Shown: positions 55,501 to 62,757 of the stretch, in pieces
Layout of the letters: each line of letters begins with the position of its first letter
Numbering within the stretch: the stretch's first letter is position 1
Source of the DNA: Saccharicrinis sp963663905
GTDB taxonomy: Bacteria > Bacteroidota > Bacteroidia > Bacteroidales > Marinilabiliaceae
DNA length: 64,000 bases
Assembly: GCA_963663905.2 (NCBI GenBank)
Contig: OY760657.1
Location: 868,001-932,000, forward strand
Direction of reading: 5' to 3'
Translations under genes and position numbers: made by a program
Notes under the pieces: model-generated
What the model was told of the DNA's origin: nothing
Databases searched by the model: none
The model's input: only the letters and a program-made list of their open reading frames with translations

Positions 55501-55693
55501 ATGGTTGGCCAAAATTGGGGTGGATAACCTTAAAATCTATTCTAATGTTCAAAATGTTTACACGTTTACTAAGTACTCAGGTTATGATCCTGAAGTCGGT
55601 TCTATAAATCAGGATGCATTGCTATCCGGAATCGATAATGCTCGTTATCCTTCTCCTCGTGTGTATACTTTTGGAGTCAATGCAACATTCTAA
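52535..55693 (+). CDS. SusC-like TonB-dependent transporter, 1052 aa (xylan PUL)
   Basis: ATG 52535 gives a regular signal peptide (MKRIYKLHRRGIFLLFLMIS, cut after SMAQ). An in-frame ATG at 52445 would add 30 basic residues before it. The mature part has the carboxypeptidase-regulatory-like domain (IEVTGKVIDSSGSPLPGV), the TonB-box region LDEVVVVGYGQMKRTDLTGS, the plug (ANGVIIIVTKKGKKGEA) and a long barrel ending VYTFGVNATF. It forms the import complex with SusD 19 bases downstream. Cargo is expected to be xylo-oligosaccharides, judging by the enzymes on both sides. Confidence 0.95.
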   Translation: MKRIYKLHRRGIFLLFLMISVPLLSMAQNIEVTGKVIDSSGSPLPGVNIIIVGTTNGTITDFEGNYHLTVPKGSQLTYNFIGFTSKTVTISDQTVVNVTLIEDMAKLDEVVVVGYGQMKRTDLTGSVVSVSSDAIEKTVSTSIDQVLQGRAAGVQVQQNSGAPGASTSIRIRGINSLNSSNEPIIVIDGVIIDASTESETSNALSSINPSDIVSMDILKDASATAIYGSKGANGVIIIVTKKGKKGEARITYDGYMGWQEMPKKLDLLNLREYATLKNTKAEMGILEYDDNFVRADLLGEGTDWQEELFSKAMMQNHNLSVSGGSEKSTYALGAGYLEQDGIAVGSSFDRISLRGTFDSQVKSYLKAGVNFNFSNSEQNTTVSDDNLIATALKQTPNVAVRNADGSFDGPDTDMYVQSNPVGLAMLKENRNEKMGIRANTYLEAEIIEGLTFKTDVSINYGITNGYKFTPTYTFGAIENTVSESSKAKSYSKYYSWRNILTYTNSFGNHDVNVMLGQEMQESKWEYLYAYRSGFLTNGATDLALGDASTATNTSSSGGSSISSVFGRLFYSFNDKYLLTSTLRYDGSSKFSEDNRWGLFPSAALAWKVSNEGFLKDNAVINNLKLRLGWGAVGNENLSSTAYAYTSTYASVATASWGTALIADNTANPDLEWETTYSSNIGFDLNLFQNRIEFIADVYYKKTKNLLLELPLPAYVGTSGQGSTSAPWVNIGSLENKGLELTLNTVNVDKGSFMWRSNFVFSLNRNKVLSLNTESSILNKTLSQGSETTVVTRTAVGEPIGQFYGYKVIGRFEDATDFYYKDADGNVVPTAIPSDMSIGENSIWIGDYIFEDINKDGVIDEEDRTFIGDPSPDFTFGIGNTFSYKGFDLNIYLTGSYGNEVVNYQRRWLENPRESTNLLKKALGYAQLDLINADGPNDYRNVYISGGDADMCRLSTGSSTYNYRYSDKFVEDGSYLRIQNISLAYNLPKKWLAKIGVDNLKIYSNVQNVYTFTKYSGYDPEVGSINQDALLSGIDNARYPSPRVYTFGVNATF

Positions 55694-55712
55694 CCGATAA
55701 AAGTTTATAAAA

Positions 55713-57347
55713 ATGAAGAAAAATAAATTTATATACTATTTCTTGTTTTTAACATTATCCGTGTTAGGAACAAGTTGTGATGATTATCTGGAAGTTTTAC
55801 CCAATGATAAAATCACAAAAGAAAATTTCTATACCAGCGAAAATGATTTTCAGGCAGCTACTGCTGCACTTTATAATAATGTTTGGTTCGATTTTAACGA
55901 TAAGTTTTACTATGCTTTAGGTGATGGACGTTCATATAACCTTTATGCGCCTTATTCAGATTACATATATCCATTTAGTGATTTAACAGAAACCGGATTG
56001 ACTGGTCCTTTGGTTTCTGCATGGGCATCTTTTTATAATGTGATACAACAATCCAACAATGTAATCATTGGTATTAATAATAGCAGTGTGGACAGCGATA
56101 TTAAAAAGCAATACATCGCCGAAGCCCGTTTTATGCGTGGAACAGCTTATTGGTATCTGGCTTCATTATGGGGTGATGTTATTCTATGTGAAGATCCTGC
56201 TGATTTGGTTGCCAATCCTATCGTTAGTCCAAATCCAATTGACGATGTTTATGAATTTGTAATGCGCGATTTGGAATATGCAGCTAAATATTTATCAGAT
56301 ATTGCTTATGATGAAGGACGTTTGACTAAATATAGTGCTTTTGCAATGCTATCACGTGTTTACTTAAGTTATGCTGGTTTAAGTGATGATGTAAACAGTG
56401 GTACTCGTGACCAGACCTACCTTGATTTGGCCAAGAAAGCTGCAGCTAAAGTTATTGATGAGGGGCCATATTCATTAATGGATGATTATGCTGAGTTATT
56501 CAAGATAGAAAACAATAATAATTCAGAATCAATTTTTGCTTTACAATGGGTTCCTAATGGAGATTATGGTGTAACCAATACCCAACAAGCATATTTTGCT
56601 TGTAGTTCGGATATTACAGGAGATGATGCAGCATGGGGATATTGGACAAGAGCTGCTTATAATGTGTTGTTAGAGTATGAAACTACAGATGTTCGTCGTA
56701 AAGCAACCTGGATGGGTTATGGTGATTATTATGCTGAGATTAATTCAAGTAATGGCGGCTATACCTATGAAATGACCAATACGGCATTAAACGTGAAAAA
56801 AGGTGTAGTAGGTTCTAAAAGTGATAACTCAGATATCAGTAGAATGAACTCATCATTAAATACCTATATGATGCGTTTGGCTGAGGTCTATTTAAACTAT
56901 GCAGAAGCAACATTAGGAAATAACGAAAGCACCAGCGATGAAAATGCTTTGCTTTACTTTAACAAATTAAGAACCAGAGGTAATGTAGCAACAAAAGCTT
57001 CTTTAACCTATGATGATATTATTCATGAGCGCCGAATTGAATTATGTATGGAAGGTCAGTACTGGTATGATTTGGTTCGAAGAGCTTACTATAAGCAACA
57101 AGAAGTAATCAATTATATCATTGGTCAGGATAGGGGAACTATTATTCCTTTTACCTACGAAGTAGAAACAAACTCTGTTGTTTACGATGATTCCAGATCA
57201 GAAGGAACACGTTCTATTGGCGATATTGATGCATCTGTCTTTTTATTACCATATCCTGAGTCGGAAGTAGTTCAGAATCCGCTATTAAAGTATGCTCCTG
57301 TTGCGTATGAGTTTACAGAAGATAGAATTACAGACTTATTTAATTGA
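55713..57347 (+). CDS. SusD/RagB-like surface lipoprotein, 544 aa (xylan PUL)
   Basis: Lipobox SVLGTSC with Cys22. The SusD pattern includes LEVLPNDKITKENFYTSEND, the helical AEARFMRGTAYWYLASLWGD, MRLAEVYLNYAEATLGN and HERRIELCMEGQYWYDLVRR. It is the glycan-capturing lid of the SusC transporter encoded just before it. Both are followed by a surface glycan-binding protein and a modular xylanase, the usual order in a Bacteroidota xylan PUL. Confidence 0.95.
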   Translation: MKKNKFIYYFLFLTLSVLGTSCDDYLEVLPNDKITKENFYTSENDFQAATAALYNNVWFDFNDKFYYALGDGRSYNLYAPYSDYIYPFSDLTETGLTGPLVSAWASFYNVIQQSNNVIIGINNSSVDSDIKKQYIAEARFMRGTAYWYLASLWGDVILCEDPADLVANPIVSPNPIDDVYEFVMRDLEYAAKYLSDIAYDEGRLTKYSAFAMLSRVYLSYAGLSDDVNSGTRDQTYLDLAKKAAAKVIDEGPYSLMDDYAELFKIENNNNSESIFALQWVPNGDYGVTNTQQAYFACSSDITGDDAAWGYWTRAAYNVLLEYETTDVRRKATWMGYGDYYAEINSSNGGYTYEMTNTALNVKKGVVGSKSDNSDISRMNSSLNTYMMRLAEVYLNYAEATLGNNESTSDENALLYFNKLRTRGNVATKASLTYDDIIHERRIELCMEGQYWYDLVRRAYYKQQEVINYIIGQDRGTIIPFTYEVETNSVVYDDSRSEGTRSIGDIDASVFLLPYPESEVVQNPLLKYAPVAYEFTEDRITDLFN

Positions 57348-57376
57348 TTTGATATAATATTCAAAAAGCATATAAA

Positions 57377-58765
57377 ATGAAGATTAAATATTTTAATATA
57401 AATAAATGGACATCATTATTTACAATGGGAATAATAGCGATGACGTTGTTTATTACTTCTTGTGAAGAGGATAATGATTATAGCGGTCCGATAACTATAA
57501 GTAAGGTTTATTTAGAGGATGCTGAATCCTCAGTCCCAGACAGAGAAATATCTTTTGTACGTTTAGGACAACTTATTCGTATTGAAGGAACAGGCTTTAC
57601 TGATCTTAAAAAGGTTTATATCAATGGATATGATTCTTATTTTAATCCTACTTTAGTTTCTGATCAATCATTGTTGGTTTCTGTATCTAAAGAAACGCCA
57701 ATTATTGAGGCAGATGCAGATGTTCGTAACACTATCAGACTTGTTAATGATGGAAACGAAACAGTATTCAGTTTTGACGTTCGTTCTGCAGCACCTTCAA
57801 TTACAAGTTTTTCAAATTCTTTGCCTAAGGTTGGTGAGCCAATCATTGTTTATGGTTCAGGTTTATTAGAAGTTACCAGTGTTTTATTTCCTGGAGATGT
57901 GGAAGTGACAGATGGTATTGTATCTGATGAGGATGGTGAGTATTTTATTGTAAATATGCCTGATGGAGTTTCTGAAGATGGAGGTTCTATATTTATTGAA
58001 TGTGCTAACGGGGGTGCTTATTCTCCTGCTTGTTTTAATTTTAAAGCTGGTGTTATTTTAGATTTTGATGGTTTGGGTTCTCAAGGTTCATGGGGAAGTG
58101 CAACAAGTATGATTAAGCCTGCTGACCTTGAATCAACATCTATTGGTACAGATAATATTTCGCAAGGAATTTATGTTCCTCACCGTCCGTCTCGCATGAC
58201 ATCAATTGCTGCTGCATCAACAAGATGTTCTGAGGTTTGGACAGCAGGTAATGAAGTGGATGACTGGCGCGGACAATTAACATCTTATATTCCTACTACA
58301 ACATCTTTGGATGAAGTTGCATTCCAGTTTGATGTTTATGTTCCTGAAGAATGGGAAGGATCTGGTTATTTAAAAATATGTTTGGTGAATGGTTTTAATG
58401 GTGGCGAATGGGCTGGTTACTGCTATAATTATGTGCCATGGATTGTTGATGGTGAATCAGTAGCATTTCAAACTACCGGTTGGACCACAGTGACTGTTCC
58501 TTTTAGCAGCTTCTATGCTTTTGATGACGACGAAGATCATACTTTTGAAGAGGTATTGGTAGCCAGAGAAACATCCAGTTATAAGAACTTTGGATTCTAC
58601 TTTGAAAACTCAGATTTTGCTTTAAACCAAGTAACAGGTAACGATAGTGATAGCGAAACCGAGTTTGCATCCAGTGAAACCTCAGTAAGTGTATATACTG
58701 ATAATTGGAGAGTAGTTTCACTAGTTACTCCTACTTATAGTGATTTCCCAGAGGATGAAGAATAG
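57377..58765 (+). CDS. Surface glycan-binding protein (SGBP-B type, IPT/TIG repeats), 462 aa
   Basis: Lipobox FITSC gives Cys29. After a short linker, two IPT/TIG-like immunoglobulin domains are visible (IRIEGTGFTDLKKVYINGYD; PKVGEPIIVYGSGLLEVTSV). The C-terminal half (from about residue 225) is a beta-sandwich rich in aromatic residues (WTAGNEVDDWRGQL, VYVPEEWEGSGYLKI), the place where known SGBPs bind glycan. It has no catalytic residues of an enzyme family. It would hold xylan at the cell surface next to the modular GH10 encoded 23 bases downstream. Confidence 0.85.
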   Translation: MKIKYFNINKWTSLFTMGIIAMTLFITSCEEDNDYSGPITISKVYLEDAESSVPDREISFVRLGQLIRIEGTGFTDLKKVYINGYDSYFNPTLVSDQSLLVSVSKETPIIEADADVRNTIRLVNDGNETVFSFDVRSAAPSITSFSNSLPKVGEPIIVYGSGLLEVTSVLFPGDVEVTDGIVSDEDGEYFIVNMPDGVSEDGGSIFIECANGGAYSPACFNFKAGVILDFDGLGSQGSWGSATSMIKPADLESTSIGTDNISQGIYVPHRPSRMTSIAAASTRCSEVWTAGNEVDDWRGQLTSYIPTTTSLDEVAFQFDVYVPEEWEGSGYLKICLVNGFNGGEWAGYCYNYVPWIVDGESVAFQTTGWTTVTVPFSSFYAFDDDEDHTFEEVLVARETSSYKNFGFYFENSDFALNQVTGNDSDSETEFASSETSVSVYTDNWRVVSLVTPTYSDFPEDEE

Positions 58766-58788
58766 TTGTTTATTTCAAATTTAAGAAA

Positions 58789-60924
58789 ATGAAGTACAAT
58801 AAAATATTATCAATATTAGCTATGTGTTCTCTTGTTTTTTCATCGTGTGATGATCAGATTATGGAGTGGCACGATGACCCTACACATGGCGAAGTAACCA
58901 GAGATGAGTTACCTTTAGAATTGGCTGAAAAAATCAGTCGTTATGAGGCGCTAAATACTTATACAGATATGAAGTTAGGCGCAGGAATAGGTATGGATTT
59001 GTACATGGATAACGAAACGTACAGAGGACTTACAAATGAAAACTTTGATGAGGTAACAGTAGGATATGCCATGAAGCATGCTGCAATGGTTAACTCAGAT
59101 GGATCCATAGACTTTGATCCTGTTGATGAATTTATAACTGCTACTCAGAACGCAGGCTTAAGCGTGTATGGACATACTTTAGTGTGGCATTCAAATCAAA
59201 ATGCCGCATATTTAGATGGTTTAATTGCTGCAACTGTTATTCCTGGAACTGCAGGTTCAAATTTGATTACCAATGGTGATTTTGAAGATGCAACTTTGAG
59301 TCCCTGGTTTGGTTGGGGAAACAGTTCTTCCAGAGAAGTTTCTGCTGTAGGAGAAGGACTAGGTGATTCTGGTTATGCCATGGTACTAACGAATCCTTCA
59401 GCTGCAAATAATTATAGTGCACAGCAGGCTTATGATTTTAGTGCTCCTCTAGAGTCAGGTAAAGAGTATATCTGTACTTTCTGGGCAAAAGCTGATGTTT
59501 CAGCTGTTTTACAAGTAGAAATCCAGGATCCATCCACGTATAGCGCAAATTATTATGGAGGTATTAGTGTAGGAACTACCTGGACTCAGGTAGAACTATC
59601 GATCACACCCTCTACTGATACCCGATCAAGATTTTTATTTGATTTTGGAGAAACAGCAGCTACTTTTTATATCGATGATATCGTATTTATGGAGGCTCCT
59701 GAAAATTTAATTACAAATGGTGATTTTGAAGGTGCAACTTTAGATCCATGGTTTGGTTGGGGTAATGGTTCTAGCAGAGAGGTATCTGCAGATGGAGAAG
59801 GTTATGGAGACACTGGTTATGCGATGAAACTTACAAATCCAACAGCAGCCAATAACTATAATGCTCAACAAGCTTATGATTTTAGTGCTGCATTAGAATC
59901 AGGTACTGATTATAGATGTACATTTTGGGTTAAAGCTAATACAACAGCAGCTTTGCAGGTAGAAGTTCAGAACCCAACAAACTATAGTGCTGATTACTAT
60001 GGTGGAATTACTGTAGGAACCAATTGGACCTATGTGGATCTATCAATTACTCCTAGTACTGATACCCGTACCAGGTTACTTTTTGATTTTGGAGAAACAG
60101 CAGCAACCTTCTATTTTGATGATATCGAATTCTATATTGATGGAGGGGGAACATCTGCTACAATAGTTGAAAAAACAGAAGAAGAGAAAACTGAGATTAT
60201 TACTGCCGCCATGGAGGATTTTATTTCTCAGATGGTAACTCATTATAAAGACAATGTTTTTGCATGGGATGTGGTTAATGAGCCGATGCTTGAAAGCGGT
60301 GAAGTCAGAGATGGTAATGTTTCTGATTTAAGTGATGATAACTTCTACTGGCAAAAATATATGGGTAAAGATTATGCTGTAACTGCATTTAATCTTGCCC
60401 GTCAATATGGTAATGCTACTGATAAATTATTTATCAATGATTACAATTTAGAGTCGAATATGACCAAGTTAGAAGGTTTGATTACTTACGTTCAATATAT
60501 TGAAGCAAATGGAGCTACAGTTGACGGGATTGGAACCCAGATGCATATTTCATATACATCAGATAAGGATATGATTACTCAGATGTTTACTAAACTGGCT
60601 GCTTCAGGTAAGTTAATTAAGATTTCGGAATTGGATGTTCGTTTAGGCACCACAGATCCTACAGAAGAACAGTTGGCAACTCAGGCAGAAATGTATCAAT
60701 ATGTAATTGATCAATACAAAGCTATTATTCCAACTGACCAACAATATGGAATTACCATTTGGGGTATATCTGATAATGAAGATGAACACGAATACTGGTT
60801 GCCTGACGAATCTCCAAACTTATGGGATTCCGAATACGCACGCAAACATGCCTATAAAGGTGTAGCAGATGGTTTAGCAGGCGAAGATCTAAGCGAAGGC
60901 TTCTCAGGGGATTTAGTATACTAA
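58789..60924 (+). CDS. Modular GH10 endo-xylanase with two CBM inserts, 711 aa
   Basis: Lipobox LVFSSC gives Cys20. The GH10 barrel begins before residue 155 (TDMKLGAGIGMDLYMD, YGHTLVWHSNQNA). It is then interrupted by two CBM4/9/22-like modules, about 159-306 and 307-452, and resumes to supply acid/base Glu498 (WDVVNEPM), GIGTQMHISY and nucleophile Glu614 (ISELDVRL). The inserted modules are nearly the same sequence (each starts LITNGDFE and contains PWFGWGN, QQAYDFSA, FDFGETAATFY). Insertion of tandem modules within the GH10 barrel is known from surface xylanases of gut Bacteroidota. It is the main surface xylan-cutting enzyme of this PUL. Confidence 0.95.
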   Translation: MKYNKILSILAMCSLVFSSCDDQIMEWHDDPTHGEVTRDELPLELAEKISRYEALNTYTDMKLGAGIGMDLYMDNETYRGLTNENFDEVTVGYAMKHAAMVNSDGSIDFDPVDEFITATQNAGLSVYGHTLVWHSNQNAAYLDGLIAATVIPGTAGSNLITNGDFEDATLSPWFGWGNSSSREVSAVGEGLGDSGYAMVLTNPSAANNYSAQQAYDFSAPLESGKEYICTFWAKADVSAVLQVEIQDPSTYSANYYGGISVGTTWTQVELSITPSTDTRSRFLFDFGETAATFYIDDIVFMEAPENLITNGDFEGATLDPWFGWGNGSSREVSADGEGYGDTGYAMKLTNPTAANNYNAQQAYDFSAALESGTDYRCTFWVKANTTAALQVEVQNPTNYSADYYGGITVGTNWTYVDLSITPSTDTRTRLLFDFGETAATFYFDDIEFYIDGGGTSATIVEKTEEEKTEIITAAMEDFISQMVTHYKDNVFAWDVVNEPMLESGEVRDGNVSDLSDDNFYWQKYMGKDYAVTAFNLARQYGNATDKLFINDYNLESNMTKLEGLITYVQYIEANGATVDGIGTQMHISYTSDKDMITQMFTKLAASGKLIKISELDVRLGTTDPTEEQLATQAEMYQYVIDQYKAIIPTDQQYGITIWGISDNEDEHEYWLPDESPNLWDSEYARKHAYKGVADGLAGEDLSEGFSGDLVY
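59263..60150 (+). repeat. Tandem 444-base repeat encoding the two CBMs
   Basis: Unit 1 (59263-59706) and unit 2 (59707-60150) encode 148-residue modules in the same frame with long shared stretches and only scattered substitutions, indicating an internal duplication within the xylanase gene. Confidence 0.8.
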
Positions 60925-61134
60925 GTAGGTAGAAGGGTAACAAGGTGGCAAGGTAGCATGGTGACAAGGTAAAAGGTAATATGGTTAAAATGATTAATCG
61001 TTAAATCGAGGATTTGTTGAGTTGATAAATAACAATTAATCAAATCAACGAATTAACAACTTAACAGTAATACCTTCAACCCTCCACCTTGTTACCCTTC
61101 AACCTTTATCCCATTTTTAAAGCAACAAATTATT
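60925..61134. repeat. Long inverted repeat of AAGGT-type units between GH10 and symporter
   Basis: The left arm (60927-60948, core GAAGGGTAACAAGGTGG) pairs with the right arm (61084-61105, core CCACCTTGTTACCCTTC): 17 bases perfect, 21 of 22 overall. The left arm continues into degenerate AAGGTnnC iterations. The AT-rich middle (61000-61065) also shows loose inverted symmetry (GTTGAGTTGAT / ATCAAATCAAC). It could be a decayed mobile miniature element, an mRNA stabilising stem, or both. Confidence 0.55.
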
Positions 61135-62598
61135 ATGAGTTTAGAAACACAAAAGATCTCAATTGTTGAGAAAATAGGTTATAGTTTGGGAGATCTGGCA
61201 GCAAATCTTGTATTTCAAACATTAATTACTTATCTGGCATTTTTTTATACTGATATTTATGGGTTAAAAAATAATGATGCCTCATTGATTATGCTTGTAG
61301 TAGGTTTGGTCGCAGCATTTGCTTTTAATCCTATTATTGGTGTACTGGCCGATAGAACAAGTTCCCGATGGGGAAAATTTCGTCCCTGGGTACTTTATAC
61401 TTCGGTTCCTTTAAGTGTAATGGCTTTGTTGGCATTTTCAACACCTGATTTTTCATATAAAGGAAAGTTGATTTATGCAGCAGCTACATATTCATTATTA
61501 TTGTTGTTATATGCTGCAAATAACCTTCCATATTCTGCCTTAAGTGGTGTAATTACCGGCGATATGGCCGAGCGTAACAGTATTTCATCTATCCGTTTTG
61601 TTGCTGTTATGTTTGCCCAATTCTTTGTACAGGTATTTATGCTGCCTATCATTGAATTTGCAGGTGGTGGAGATAAAGCAGCAGGAATAGAGCAGGTTAT
61701 TACCTGGATGGCTATAATCGGAACCATTATGCTGCTCATCACTTTTTTTACAACTAAAGAAAGAGTGGTGCCAACAGCTGAACAAAAGTCATCGCTAAAA
61801 GAAGACTTGCAGGATCTATCCAAAAACAGACCATGGCTAATTATGCTTGCTGCAACTATACTGGTATTTGTAACACTGGCATTAAAAGGGGGATCATACG
61901 TGTATTATTTCAATTACTACGTGGATGAAGTTTCTCTAACCAGCTTTATCAGTCCAATATTAAACGGAATGTTGGCCATGGGAATCACATTCTTTGGCTC
62001 TGATCCCGTATCTGCTGGCTTTGGACTATTTAATGCCGGTGGAATTATATTTATGCTGATTGGTATAGGTTTTTCTAAAAAGTTGGCAGATAAATATGGT
62101 AAAAGAGATGTATTTGGAATCTCTCTGTTTATCTCTACCTTATTTGTATTGGCTTTCTTTTTCTTTCCTCCTAAAGGTGTTGTTTTTATGTTCTGCTCTC
62201 AGATATTACATGGTTTCTTTTATGGTATTACAACGCCATTGTTGTGGGCTATGATTGCAGATGTAGCTGATTATTCAGAATGGAAAAACAACAGAAGGGC
62301 CACTGCTATTATATTTTCAGCTATGATGGTTGGGTTAAAGGCCGGACTTGCTATAGGTGGAGCTTTGGTAGTATGGATTTTAGGATTGTATGGATACATA
62401 CATGCTGATGTAGTTGAAGCCGGTCCAAAAATTATTCAACCGGAATCAGTTACTATTGGAGCTAAAATGCTGGTAAGTGTTTATGCTGCCATCCCATTTT
62501 TTATAAGTGTCGGTTTATTGTTCTTTTATAAGATCAATAAATCAATGGAATTGAAATTAGAATCCGAATTAAAAGCAAGAAGAGGGATTAGTGCATAG
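61135..62598 (+). CDS. GPH-family sugar:cation symporter (XynP/MelB-like), 487 aa
   Basis: About twelve membrane helices. GPH hallmarks are YSLGDLAANLVFQTLITYL near the start, FNPIIGVLADRTSSRWGKFRPW, NNLPYSALSGVITGDMAERN, and the second-half WAMIADVADYSEWKNNRRATA. The family moves glycosides, pentosides and hexuronides with Na+ or H+. Within a xylan PUL it likely brings xylose or xylo-oligosaccharides from the periplasm to the cytoplasm, where the signal-less GH43 at 51337 could act. It is separated from the upstream GH10 by the inverted repeat element and from the next GH43 by another repeat-like spacer. The last codons lie in a GTGCATAG repeat. Confidence 0.93.
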   Translation: MSLETQKISIVEKIGYSLGDLAANLVFQTLITYLAFFYTDIYGLKNNDASLIMLVVGLVAAFAFNPIIGVLADRTSSRWGKFRPWVLYTSVPLSVMALLAFSTPDFSYKGKLIYAAATYSLLLLLYAANNLPYSALSGVITGDMAERNSISSIRFVAVMFAQFFVQVFMLPIIEFAGGGDKAAGIEQVITWMAIIGTIMLLITFFTTKERVVPTAEQKSSLKEDLQDLSKNRPWLIMLAATILVFVTLALKGGSYVYYFNYYVDEVSLTSFISPILNGMLAMGITFFGSDPVSAGFGLFNAGGIIFMLIGIGFSKKLADKYGKRDVFGISLFISTLFVLAFFFFPPKGVVFMFCSQILHGFFYGITTPLLWAMIADVADYSEWKNNRRATAIIFSAMMVGLKAGLAIGGALVVWILGLYGYIHADVVEAGPKIIQPESVTIGAKMLVSVYAAIPFFISVGLLFFYKINKSMELKLESELKARRGISA

Positions 62599-62757
62599 AG
62601 AGTAGTGCAAAGTGCATAGCGATTAGTAATGATTTAACCATAGAGACCTTAGCTCTGGCGCGTGTGTCCTTACCTATTAGCATGTAAACTTTTTTTAGGA
62701 TAAGTCAATAGCTCTCGTGCGCGCAATGTCTTTGTGGTAAAACAATAAGTAAATACA
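62591..62757. repeat. GTGCATAG repeat and imperfect terminal inverted repeat
   Basis: GTGCATAG occurs at 62591-62598 (over the symporter stop) and at 62612-62619. TTTAACCATAGAGAC (62633-62647) and GTCTTTGTGGTAAAA (62728-62742) are complementary at 12 of 15 positions and enclose a GC-richer core with TAGCTCT twice (near 62650 and 62708). It may be a small non-coding repetitive element. Confidence 0.4.

Noticed and set aside
61473..61823. Minus-strand open frame of 116 codons within the symporter gene
   Set aside because: It is the antisense shadow of a well-conserved GPH transporter region.
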